Below, piece after piece: positions 11,278 through 18,401 of a DNA stretch of 64,000 nucleotides. Below the pieces are notes generated by a model that had not been told where the DNA came from, ran no database searches, and was given only the letters and a program-made list of their open reading frames with translations. Position 1 is the stretch's first letter; each line of letters begins with the position of its first letter. The DNA is taken from the NCBI GenBank assembly GCA_021736205.1, contig JAIPGF010000005.1, positions 1-64,000 on the forward strand. Direction: 5' to 3'. The translations under genes were made by a program, and so were the position numbers. The DNA comes from Candidatus Izemoplasma sp. Its GTDB lineage: Bacteria > Bacillota_I > Bacilli_A > Izemoplasmatales > Izemoplasmataceae.

Positions 11278-11706
11278 TTACTTTTTAACTTCGATTCCCA
11301 TATTTCTTGCAGATCCTTCAATGATTCTCATTGCTGCTTCAATATCATTAGCGTTTAAATCAGGCATTTTTGTTTCTGCAATTTCACGTACTTGTGCACG
11401 TGTAACACTCCCAACTACTTCTCCAGGTGGGTTTCCTGCTCCTTTTGGAACGCCAGCTGCTTTTTTAAGTAAATCGCTTGCTGGTGGAGTTTTTGTTATA
11501 AATGTAAAACTACGATCTTCAAAGACAGTAATTTCAACAGGGATAATATTTCCCATTTTATCGCGAGTTTCATTATTGAATTTAGTACAAAACTCTTGAA
11601 TATTAACTCCTGCTTGTCCAAGTGCTGGACCAACTGGTGGAGCTGGGTTTGCTTTTCCTGCTGGTATTTGTAATTTTACAACAGTTTTAACATCTTTTTT
11701 AGCCAC
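11278..11706 (-). CDS. rplK: 50S ribosomal protein L11
   Basis: 142 residues when started at the GTG at 11706. That codon follows AAGGAGGTG by six bases and gives [19 protein letters not shown], matching the family N-terminus. A longer open frame adds 18 unrelated residues that are really the leader. The N-terminal domain contains [17 protein letters not shown]; the C-terminal rRNA-binding domain contains [20 protein letters not shown]. It binds the GTPase-associated centre of 23S rRNA. It is first gene of rplK-rplA behind the promoter at 11796-11825. Confidence 0.97.
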   Translation of the reverse strand: MAKKDVKTVVKLQIPAGKANPAPPVGPALGQAGVNIQEFCTKFNNETRDKMGNIIPVEITVFEDRSFTFITKTPPASDLLKKAAGVPKGAGNPPGEVVGSVTRAQVREIAETKMPDLNANDIEAAMRIIEGSARNMGIEVKK

Positions 11707-11727
11707 GAAAGACACCTCCTTATTATT

Positions 11728-11760
11728 CGTGATGTGGTAATCAGACAATTGTCCTCCCAC
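11728..11760 (-). promoter_or_regulatory. L1-binding-site-like element upstream of rplK
   Basis: Minus strand shows GTGGGAGGACAATTGTC then TTACCACATCACG just before the rplK ribosome site. This is the layout of the classic L1 autoregulatory target in rplK-rplA leaders. Confidence 0.65.
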
Positions 11761-11771
11761 TCATTTTAAAA

Positions 11772-11789
11772 GCACGGCACTTACCGTGC
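11772..11789 (-). terminator. Hairpin at the 5' end of the rplK transcript
   Basis: GCACGG / CCGTGC stem with a six-base loop, then TTTTAAAA on the minus strand. It lies downstream of the rplK promoter, so it begins within a few bases of the predicted transcript start. It could terminate nusG transcripts reading in from upstream, or cap and stabilise the rplK leader. Confidence 0.5.
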
Positions 11790-11795
11790 CATGCA

Positions 11796-11825
11796 ATTAT
11801 ACTATAATAAACTATTATATGTCAA
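11796..11825 (-). promoter_or_regulatory. Strong rplKA promoter
   Basis: Minus strand TTGACA (11820-11825), an 18-base spacer, and TATAAT (11796-11801): both boxes match consensus. It lies directly after the nusG stop, so rplKA can be transcribed independently of secE-nusG. Confidence 0.85.
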
Positions 11826-11833
11826 GGTATATA

Positions 11834-12373
11834 TCATACCTTTTCGATATCATCAAATGATAACTCTACAGGCGTTTGTCGTCCAAACATATCAACGAGT
11901 ACTTCAACTTCTTGTTTCTCATTATCAATGCTATCTACTTTACCAATTTGATTGGCAAACGGTCCTGTAATAACGCGTACTTTTTCGCCCACTTCAACAT
12001 CGATTTTTGGTGTTTGAATAAGTCCACATTTTTTTAGAATTGGATTGATTTCTTGCGGTGGTAGTGGTACAGGCTTTGTTCCGCCTCCACTAGATCCCAA
12101 GAATCCTGTAACACCCGGTGTGTTACGAACAACAAACCAAGAATCATCAGTCACAATCAATTCTATAAATATATATCCCGGAAAGATTTTTACAACTTTT
12201 TCTTTGATAGTTCCATCTTTTTTACGTTCTCGTTTTATTTCTTCAGGAATAACAACACGGAAAATTTTATCTTCCATCTGCATTGATTCAATGCGTCGTT
12301 CAAGATTAATTTTTACCGAGTCTTCATAACCAGAATACGTTTGTACAATATACCAACGCTTTTCATCAGTCAT
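11834..12373 (-). CDS. nusG: Transcription termination/antitermination factor NusG
   Basis: 179 residues, the normal length. The N-terminal NGN domain (WYIVQTYSGYED; GYIFIE around residue 66) contacts the RNA polymerase clamp. The C-terminal KOW domain is seen as VGEKVRVITGPFANQIGKV. It links RNA polymerase to the ribosome or Rho and promotes pausing in Firmicutes. It begins one base after the secE stop; its ribosome site AGGAG lies inside the end of secE, so translation is coupled. Confidence 0.98.
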   Translation of the reverse strand: MTDEKRWYIVQTYSGYEDSVKINLERRIESMQMEDKIFRVVIPEEIKRERKKDGTIKEKVVKIFPGYIFIELIVTDDSWFVVRNTPGVTGFLGSSGGGTKPVPLPPQEINPILKKCGLIQTPKIDVEVGEKVRVITGPFANQIGKVDSIDNEKQEVEVLVDMFGRQTPVELSFDDIEKV

Positions 12374-12374
12374 A

Positions 12375-12803
12375 TTATACTCCTAATGAATTAATCCAGA
12401 TAAAGAGTGGTCTTAACCCAAAATCGAAGATAACAAAACAAAGTGATAGGAAAATGATAAATCCGAATACACGAGCTGAATGATTTAAAATAGTTGGTCT
12501 ATTTGGCCAAGTAACTTTTCTCATCTCTTTGAAACTTGGTTGGAAGAACGGCCATAATGCCATTCCTAAAGCAGTTGTTCCGATTAAGATTACAATTATT
12601 GTGAAAATTGTAATTTTTAATTGCGTGTTAAATATCCAAAGATCTGTATATCGAATTTCTAATATACTTCCTTCTAATAAATAAACACCTAGAACAATTA
12701 CTAAAATTCCTAAAAATCCAAGTAGCACACGTTCAAATGGATACTCTTTTTTTAGTATTTCTAAAACTTTATTGGGTTTAAGTTCATCAAATTTTTTCGC
12801 CAT
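12375..12803 (-). CDS. secE: Preprotein translocase subunit SecE, long three-helix form
   Basis: 142 residues. The C-terminal SecE signature is clear: EMRKVTWPNRPTILNHSARV, then the conserved membrane helix. Bacillus-type SecE is about 60 residues with one helix. This protein has two further hydrophobic segments (about residues 27-45 and 62-87), giving a three-helix layout like E. coli SecE. It clamps SecY in the protein-conducting channel. The operon order rpmG-secE-nusG is conserved. The start has an AGGAG ribosome site. Confidence 0.95.
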   Translation of the reverse strand: MAKKFDELKPNKVLEILKKEYPFERVLLGFLGILVIVLGVYLLEGSILEIRYTDLWIFNTQLKITIFTIIVILIGTTALGMALWPFFQPSFKEMRKVTWPNRPTILNHSARVFGFIIFLSLCFVIFDFGLRPLFIWINSLGV

Positions 12804-12819
12804 CGTTAATCTCTCCTAA

Positions 12820-12966
12820 TTATTTACTTTCTTTATGTAATGTGTGTTTTCCACACTTTTTACAATATTTTTTAACTGAAAAACGCTCAGTTGACTCTTT
12901 TTTCTTGTATGTCGTGTAGTTTCTCGACAGACATTTTTCACAAACTAATGTTATTTTTTTTCTCAT
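12820..12966 (-). CDS. rpmG: 50S ribosomal protein L33
   Basis: 48 residues from the ATG at 12966 ([17 protein letters not shown]), matching the family N-terminus. A longer frame upstream runs through the promoter into sigH and is rejected. Four cysteines (9, 12, 35, 38) form the zinc-binding C+ type. It sits in the conserved place before secE. The promoter at 12992-13020 is about 30 bases upstream. Confidence 0.96.
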   Translation of the reverse strand: MRKKITLVCEKCLSRNYTTYKKKESTERFSVKKYCKKCGKHTLHKESK

Positions 12967-12991
12967 ATTACCAACTCTCTTGCAAATATAT

Positions 12992-13020
12992 AATTTAGCA
13001 AATAAAGACTCAAATGTCAA
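12992..13020 (-). promoter_or_regulatory. Promoter of rpmG-secE-nusG
   Basis: Minus strand TTGACA (13015-13020), 17-base spacer, TAAATT (12992-12997) overlapping an AT-rich TATATA stretch. It starts at the end of the sigma-factor gene. Confidence 0.7.
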
Positions 13021-13021
13021 G

Positions 13022-13564
13022 TCAGTTATTAAAATGCTTATGTAATTTTTGCTTCGCTCTATACAGTGTATTATAAATTGTCTTCTTTGGCAAGTAATAA
13101 TGTTCACTTACATAGTCGACACTATAATTTTGGACTTCTCTTAAAGTATATACTATATACTCCCTTTTTGTAAGTATTTTCTCCATTTCCTTTTTCAAAA
13201 ATTGGTAATATCCTTCATTTGTTTGTTTTGTTTGATTGAACTCATAAATATAGTCGACATGTTCATCAAAAATATCTTGTCGTCTTATCTTTTTACTCAG
13301 ATAATTGAGATAGGTATAATTCAAATGTTCCGACAAATAATTTCTAAAGGATCTACCATACGAGCTATCAAACGCATAAACAGCATTATAAATTGTTAGC
13401 CGTCCTTCTTGCATCATATCCTCATAATGATCTTTTAAGTTGTATCTATTAATCTTTTTCGAAATGAGCGGACTGTATTTCTCAAACATCAACTTAAGGG
13501 CATCTTGATTTCCTTCTTTGATTTGGTACAAAATCTCAAAGTCGTTGTGTTTGTAGTAGTCCAC
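13022..13564 (-). CDS. sigH: Sigma-70-family factor in the sigH position
   Basis: 180 residues. Region 2 is visible ([20 protein letters not shown], then [19 protein letters not shown]), and region 4 near the C-terminus carries a helix-turn-helix ([20 protein letters not shown]). It directs RNA polymerase to alternative promoters. The location between rlmB and rpmG is that of B. subtilis sigH, which controls competence and the transition state; the regulon here is unknown. The protein is somewhat shorter and more divergent than SigH (about 218). Only five bases separate it from rlmB, so the two are probably co-transcribed. Confidence 0.85.
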   Translation of the reverse strand: MDYYKHNDFEILYQIKEGNQDALKLMFEKYSPLISKKINRYNLKDHYEDMMQEGRLTIYNAVYAFDSSYGRSFRNYLSEHLNYTYLNYLSKKIRRQDIFDEHVDYIYEFNQTKQTNEGYYQFLKKEMEKILTKREYIVYTLREVQNYSVDYVSEHYYLPKKTIYNTLYRAKQKLHKHFNN

Positions 13565-13569
13565 TGTAT

Positions 13570-14277
13570 CTATTGCTTTTTCTTAAAGATTTCGTACAGG
13601 ACAATTCCCGCAGAAACACTGGCGTTTAAACTATTCACATGTCCGGTCATTGGAATCTTAACCAAATAATCACAGTTTTCTTTAACCATACGTCTTAATC
13701 CGTCACCTTCTGATCCAATCACAACACATAAATTGGTATTCACATCGATTTCTGTTAAATCTTTTTCAGCTGCGATATCTGTCCCCGCAATCCAAAACCC
13801 GTTTTCTTTTAATTTTCTAATTGTATTGTTTAAATTGGTTACTTTAATCACGTCTACATACTCAATAGCGCCCGTTGATACTTTGGCCACTGTCGCATTT
13901 AAATCCACACTACGATGTTTGGGAATGATAACCGCATCAATACTAAAGGCATCAACACTGCGTAATATAGCCCCTAAATTATGGGGATCTGTTAAGTTGT
14001 CTAACATTAAAAAGACTTTATTAGGTGTCTTCTTAGCGAGTGCTTGATCTAGTGGCATATAGGTATAATCTTTCACCAACGCCCCCACCCCTTGATGGTG
14101 ATGCGGTAATATATCTTTTAACGCATGTTTATCATGCATCGTAATTTTAATTTTTTGTCGTTTAGCTTCCGCAACAATATCTTGATTGGTATTGTTTTGT
14201 ACGTAAAGTTCAAATATTTGTTTATTTGCTTTTAGTGCTTCGATAATGGTATTTCTACCAACAATTTTTATAGCCAT
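13570..14277 (-). CDS. rlmB: 23S rRNA 2'-O-methyltransferase, TrmH/SpoU family
   Basis: 235 residues from the ATG at 14277, chosen because GAGGAG lies seven bases upstream and MAIKIVGRNTIIEALK is the family N-terminus. The longer frame adds five residues that encode the ribosome site. The N-terminal L30e-like substrate domain is followed by a SPOUT domain with motif 1 (LTDPHNLGAILRSVDAF), motif 2 (VIGSEGDGLR) and motif 3 (IPMTGHVNSLNASVSAGIVLYE), which forms the SAM-binding knot. Family members methylate G2251 of 23S rRNA. The order rlmB-sigH-rpmG-secE-nusG matches Bacilli. Confidence 0.93.
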   Translation of the reverse strand: MAIKIVGRNTIIEALKANKQIFELYVQNNTNQDIVAEAKRQKIKITMHDKHALKDILPHHHQGVGALVKDYTYMPLDQALAKKTPNKVFLMLDNLTDPHNLGAILRSVDAFSIDAVIIPKHRSVDLNATVAKVSTGAIEYVDVIKVTNLNNTIRKLKENGFWIAGTDIAAEKDLTEIDVNTNLCVVIGSEGDGLRRMVKENCDYLVKIPMTGHVNSLNASVSAGIVLYEIFKKKQ

Positions 14278-14343
14278 GTTTTCACTCCTCATCTTATTTT
14301 AACACACATTCTGTGCTTTTCTTATGAAAAAACCAAAAATATA

Positions 14344-14372
14344 TTGAACTAAAAGCACAAGCACGATATCAT
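14344..14372 (+). promoter_or_regulatory. Promoter of the cyuA-like gene
   Basis: TTGAAC (14344-14349), 17-base spacer, TATCAT (14367-14372); the start codon is 30 bases downstream with GGAGGTG in between. Confidence 0.65.
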
Positions 14373-14402
14373 TAATTTTGAGATACAACTGGAGGTGCTT
14401 AA

Positions 14403-15671
14403 ATGCTTAAAAAGAAAATACAACGCATTTTAAATGGGAATATTTCCAAAACAATGGGATGTACAGATATTGGTGTTGTCGGCTATATTTCATCACTTGG
14501 TGCTTATACCTTGCGTCATGATAAAATTAAGAAAGTCACACTCTCAATGAGCGAAGAGCTGTATAAAAACAGCGTGAATGTTGGCGTACCGGGGCTTCGC
14601 GTTAGTGGTTTAGACAAAGCACTTGCTCTTGGTATTTTGCTTAAAAACCCTAAAAAACAACTCAGTGTTTTTGAGAATGTTACCAACGATGAAATTGATA
14701 AAATTGATGCTTTATTAGAAGAAATTGATGTTGAAATCACCCATCAAAAATATAATGATACCGTCTTATTTGAACAACTCAACATGGAAACAGTGCGTGG
14801 TGATACAGTAGAAATTATCATCAAAGATTATTACGATAATGTTGTCAGTGTTAAACGCAATGACAAACTCCTGAAAGAATACGAACAAGCAGCCTTATTA
14901 GATCGTGCTAAAAATAAATATACCATTGATAGTTTCCAAGAAATTTTAGACTATGTTAGAGCCGCAGATTTTACTGGATTAGACGAATTATTTCATTTTG
15001 CAGATATGCAATACAGCAATGCCCGAAAGGAAATTAAAAAAACAGATACAAGTTTTTTAATAGAAAATGTTAGTGACCAACAACGCACGTGTCTTTATGA
15101 CATGTCAAACTTCCTTAGAAAGCATATTGAAGTACCAAGCACTAAACGTATGCAAGGAGACATCTATACAGTCTATGGTGTAGCTGGCAGTGGTAATTTA
15201 GGTATTGGGACCTTAGTAACACCTATGTTACTTGCAGATGCCTTTAATAGTAGTCCCAAAGAACGCCAACAACTCATTGTCCTTAGTTTTCTAACAAGTG
15301 TCTATATTAAACAAGGGATGAATGTTGTAACTGTGCTTTGTGGTACAGGCCATGCAACAGGTAGCGCTAGTGCTGCAGTCACCGCTTTTATGAAAAACTT
15401 AGATGATCAAGCGATTAAAAAAGCTGTTAACTTATACTTATCAAGTGCCATGGGCTTCATATGTGATGGCGCAAAAATCTCTTGTACACACAAAGTTTCC
15501 TTTGCAGCAATGAATGGCATGATTGCTGGGAAAATGGTGAGTGATAAATCGGGTGTTTGTGATGGCTATGGCCTAAATAAAATCGATTTAGAAGCAACCA
15601 TTACTAACTTAGGTAAACTAAACAATGATATTTTAACCCAAGCTAACAAAGGCATTATTGAACTCATTTAA
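14403..15671 (+). CDS. CyuA-type L-cysteine desulfidase / serine dehydratase-alpha-like
   Basis: 422 residues of the UPF0597/CyuA family. Characterised members break L-cysteine down to pyruvate, sulfide and ammonia using a [4Fe-4S] cluster; serine may also be used. Visible signatures are GCTDIGVVGYIS near the N-terminus (the GCT[ED] motif), GSGNLGIGTLVTP, CGTGHATGSASAAVTAF, CDGAKISCTHK and GVCDGYG, giving conserved cysteines for a cluster. It is a cytoplasmic catabolic enzyme. It has its own promoter and terminator, so it is monocistronic. It is the first plus-strand gene of an accessory island splitting the mrnC-rlmB neighbourhood. Confidence 0.85.
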   Translation: MLKKKIQRILNGNISKTMGCTDIGVVGYISSLGAYTLRHDKIKKVTLSMSEELYKNSVNVGVPGLRVSGLDKALALGILLKNPKKQLSVFENVTNDEIDKIDALLEEIDVEITHQKYNDTVLFEQLNMETVRGDTVEIIIKDYYDNVVSVKRNDKLLKEYEQAALLDRAKNKYTIDSFQEILDYVRAADFTGLDELFHFADMQYSNARKEIKKTDTSFLIENVSDQQRTCLYDMSNFLRKHIEVPSTKRMQGDIYTVYGVAGSGNLGIGTLVTPMLLADAFNSSPKERQQLIVLSFLTSVYIKQGMNVVTVLCGTGHATGSASAAVTAFMKNLDDQAIKKAVNLYLSSAMGFICDGAKISCTHKVSFAAMNGMIAGKMVSDKSGVCDGYGLNKIDLEATITNLGKLNNDILTQANKGIIELI

Positions 15672-15690
15672 TAACCCCTTTAATACTACA

Positions 15691-15720
15691 AGAAATTCTC
15701 TTTAGAGAATTTCTTTTTTT
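15691..15720 (+). terminator. Terminator after the cyuA-like gene
   Basis: Ten-base-pair stem AGAAATTCTC / GAGAATTTCT, loop TTTA, then seven Ts. Confidence 0.9.
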
Positions 15721-15789
15721 CTTACGTTTATGCTTATAGTGATTTTTAAATTATATGATATACTAATAATAGAAGAAAAGAGGGATGAT

Positions 15790-16659
15790 ATGTCTACTAT
15801 ACACACAAAGAGTCAAAAAAACCTAAAATCTGCTTTTTGGATTAATCTCATATTTACAGTTATTGAAATCATTGGTGGGATTATGACAAATAGTATTGCT
15901 ATTTTGTCCGATGCGGTGCATGATTTAGGAGATTCTATTTCCCTTGGTATTGCTTGGGGACTGGAACTTATATCAAATAAAAAACCCGATAAAAATTATA
16001 CCTTTGGTTATGAACGTTTCTCTTTACTTGGGGGAATCATTAGTAGTTTGGTCCTTGTTGGAGGATCGGTCTTTATTTTAACCGAAACAATCTCGAGATT
16101 GTTAACCCCACAACAAGTCAATCCACTTGGTATGCTGGCCTTTTCTATTATTGGGATCGTCTTTAACTATATTGCGTATCGCCGTGTACATGGCAGCCCT
16201 TCATTAAATGAAAAAGCTGTCTCTTTACATTTATTAGAAGATGTGCTTGGTTGGGTAGCTGTTTTTATTGGTAGTTTGGCAATATATTTCTTTGGATGGC
16301 ACTTTTTAGATCCGCTCTTAAGTATTTTTATTACAGGATTTATTTTACTGCATGTCATACGAACACTTAGAGAAATCTTTACGGTTTTGTTACAAAAAGC
16401 GCCAAAAGGTATTGATATAGATGAGATTAAAGACCATATCAATCAGATGGATCATTGTATTGATATTTATCATACGCATCTTTGGTCATTAGATGGTGAG
16501 CAAGTGATGTTAAGTACAACCATTTTAATTGATTCTAATACACCTATAGAAGATATTACAGCCTTAAAGAAAAATATTAAATTATATTTAAAATCAAAAG
16601 GCATAACCCACATAACGATTGAATGTGCCTTTAAAAAAGGAGGAACAACCAATGCTTAA
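15790..16659 (+). CDS. Cation diffusion facilitator (Zn/Cd-type efflux)
   Basis: 289 residues from the ATG at 15790, which follows AGAGGGATGAT. A longer frame begins in the promoter region and is rejected. About six membrane helices are visible. The metal-binding signature SDAVHDLGDS in TM2 and HLLEDVLGW in TM5 give the HxxxD pattern typical of zinc/cadmium transporters. The C-terminal cytoplasmic domain (from about residue 200) has the ferredoxin-like CDF fold region. It exports divalent metal in exchange for protons. The stop codon overlaps the start of the next small gene. Metal specificity is inferred. Confidence 0.9.
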   Translation: MSTIHTKSQKNLKSAFWINLIFTVIEIIGGIMTNSIAILSDAVHDLGDSISLGIAWGLELISNKKPDKNYTFGYERFSLLGGIISSLVLVGGSVFILTETISRLLTPQQVNPLGMLAFSIIGIVFNYIAYRRVHGSPSLNEKAVSLHLLEDVLGWVAVFIGSLAIYFFGWHFLDPLLSIFITGFILLHVIRTLREIFTVLLQKAPKGIDIDEIKDHINQMDHCIDIYHTHLWSLDGEQVMLSTTILIDSNTPIEDITALKKNIKLYLKSKGITHITIECAFKKGGTTNA

Positions 16660-16855
16660 TATTTGGGGACTTGTTTTAATCATTGTTGGTGCTTTATTGT
16701 ATTTAGCAGCTGTAACACGAACTAAATTTGTGTTATATAGAATTCTTATTCCTAGTAAAAAAATCATGTCTAAAAAAACAGCCCATAGTATTTATAGAAT
16801 TATCGGTATCATTCTAACCGCACTAGGATTGTTAATCACTGTCAATATCATTTAG
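16652..16855 (+). CDS. Small two-helix membrane protein of unknown function
   Basis: 67 residues from the ATG at 16652, preceded by AAAGGAGG. It overlaps the last eight bases of the cation efflux gene, so translation is coupled. Two hydrophobic helices (about 4-23 and 46-65) flank a basic loop containing KKIMSKKTAH. I recognise no family. Coupling suggests an accessory role with the transporter, but this is inference. Confidence 0.75.
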   Translation: MLNIWGLVLIIVGALLYLAAVTRTKFVLYRILIPSKKIMSKKTAHSIYRIIGIILTALGLLITVNII

Positions 16856-16864
16856 GAGTCGACA

Positions 16865-18019
16865 ATGAAAAAAAGAATAGTTTATACTTTAATACTTGTT
16901 ATCGCATTATTTATTGGATCTGATTATTTAGATGTTTTAGAATTTGATTTGGGTTCTATCTTACAAAGTGACAGAGAAGCACCTGTTATTCATACTGACC
17001 AACTAAAAACAAAAGTTGTAAAAGGTAGCCCTTATTCATTGGAAGATGTCTATTGTACAGATAACTTAGATGACACGTGTACGGTTAAGATTGATGGAGA
17101 TGTTAATACAAGCTCACTCGGAACATATCTGATTGTCTTTCGTGCAACTGATTCACTTGGAAATGAAATCGAGATTACATTTACTGTTGAAGTGATAGAA
17201 TTCATTGATCCAAGTGTCTATATTCCCGATGGGTATTATCTAAACATTGAGGGATTGACTGGTGAGGATCTAAAAAGTGCTTTAAATGATATTATTACCA
17301 GTCATATAGAGTATCCTTATACTGATGATGAAACCGATGTTTGGGATATTTTAAGAGCAGCTGATGAAGATCCAGAAAATCCAGACAATGTCTTGCTCTT
17401 CTATACGGGCGTTTCTTGGCCGAAAGCGTGTCAAGATACAATCACCCCACCTGATTATTGCGAGGCAGAGATGTATGGTGAACTACGTACAATTGAGTGG
17501 AATCGAGAACATATTTGGTCAAAATCCCGTGGTGGATTCACAAATGATAGTGATTTAGGTGCTTATACAGACACCCATCATTTAGTAGCTGCTGAACGCA
17601 GAATGAACTCGATTAAAAACAATCGTTTATTTGAAGATTGTCATGATGGGGATGACACCAACATTGAAGATAGAGGCTATGGTAACTACACGTGTAATGA
17701 CTGGGAATTTGAACCTCGAGATGAAGTGAAAGGGGACGTTGCTAGAATGCTCTTTTATATGGCAGTTCGTTATGAAGGGGAAACTGGTGACTTGGTTGAT
17801 TTAGAACTTGCGGATGATCCCGATGCATCAAGAGATTCTTTCTTACCGCTATATGGTGATATTGATGATTTATTACGCTGGCATCTAGAAGATCCTGTTA
17901 GAGAAGAAGAGATCTTAAGAAATGAAGTAATCTTTAGTTATCAGGGGAACCGTAATCCCTTTATCGATATGCCAGAACTTGCGGAATTGATTTGGGGCAG
18001 CCCAGAAGATTACAACTAA
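16865..18019 (+). CDS. Secreted or membrane-anchored endonuclease I with N-terminal Ig-like domain
   Basis: 384 residues. An N-terminal hydrophobic signal/anchor (about 4-19) lacks a lipobox cysteine. Residues about 38-112 form a DUF5011-like Ig domain (DREAPVI... ATDSLGNEIEITFTVEV), with Cys64 and Cys72. From about 130 onward it is an EndoI/NucM nuclease: NREHIWSKS (Arg214, Glu215, His216), GAYTDTHHLVAAERRMNS with His238/239, and the terminal GNRNPFIDMPE. This is the beta-beta-alpha metal nuclease fold acting outside the cell on DNA/RNA. It starts nine bases after the preceding stop, whose context supplies AGGAG. A likely role is nutrient release from environmental DNA. Confidence 0.92.
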   Translation: MKKRIVYTLILVIALFIGSDYLDVLEFDLGSILQSDREAPVIHTDQLKTKVVKGSPYSLEDVYCTDNLDDTCTVKIDGDVNTSSLGTYLIVFRATDSLGNEIEITFTVEVIEFIDPSVYIPDGYYLNIEGLTGEDLKSALNDIITSHIEYPYTDDETDVWDILRAADEDPENPDNVLLFYTGVSWPKACQDTITPPDYCEAEMYGELRTIEWNREHIWSKSRGGFTNDSDLGAYTDTHHLVAAERRMNSIKNNRLFEDCHDGDDTNIEDRGYGNYTCNDWEFEPRDEVKGDVARMLFYMAVRYEGETGDLVDLELADDPDASRDSFLPLYGDIDDLLRWHLEDPVREEEILRNEVIFSYQGNRNPFIDMPELAELIWGSPEDYN

Positions 18020-18047
18020 AAAAAAGACCCTAGTTTGCACTAGCGTC
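18018..18047 (-). terminator. cysS-mrnC terminator
   Basis: Minus strand GACGCTAGT, loop GCAA, ACTAGGGTC, then eight Ts. The stem includes the mrnC stop codon. One C-C mismatch interrupts the stem. Confidence 0.8.
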
Positions 18048-18401
18048 AAATATGATAGATAGAAGTTCGTTTAATCGAGCTTCTTTTTTTGTGAGATATA
18101 AGTTTCCAACTAAACTTTCAAATCCAGTTGCGGTGTTATAAGTTTTAACACTCGCATTTTTGGGTTTTGATTTAGCGTTTGAATTACGACCACGTTTAAA
18201 GGTTCTTAGTTCTTCTTTTGTCAAGTGTTCTTCAATCAAATGAAACGCGCGTTCTTGGCCGGTTGCGCTCGTAAAATAAATCGCATTTTGATGCAACATA
18301 TTAACGGTGCTTGGCTTATGTTTAATTAAGTACTTTCTAACATAAACCTCAAAAACAGCGTCCCCAATATAAGCCAGTTGTTGTCCACTAAGTTGTAACA
18401 T
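18030..18401 (-). CDS. mrnC: Mini-ribonuclease III
   Basis: 123 residues, the family size. It has an RNase III catalytic domain without a double-stranded-RNA-binding domain: QLAYIGDAVFEVYVR carries the catalytic Asp, and GFESLVGNLYL is the second acidic region. In B. subtilis it matures 23S rRNA. The start ATG shares one base with the cysS stop (TAATG), giving coupled translation; the pair cysS-mrnC is conserved across Firmicutes. Confidence 0.94.
   Translation of the reverse strand: MLQLSGQQLAYIGDAVFEVYVRKYLIKHKPSTVNMLHQNAIYFTSATGQERAFHLIEEHLTKEELRTFKRGRNSNAKSKPKNASVKTYNTATGFESLVGNLYLTKKEARLNELLSIIFDASAN

Noticed and set aside
11707-11760. N-terminal extension of L11 by 18 residues
   Set aside because: The region is the L1-site-like leader and ribosome site; family alignment begins at the GTG at 11706.
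12967-13107. N-terminal extension of L33 to 95 residues
   Set aside because: It covers the promoter and overlaps sigH in another frame; the 48-residue product matches the family.
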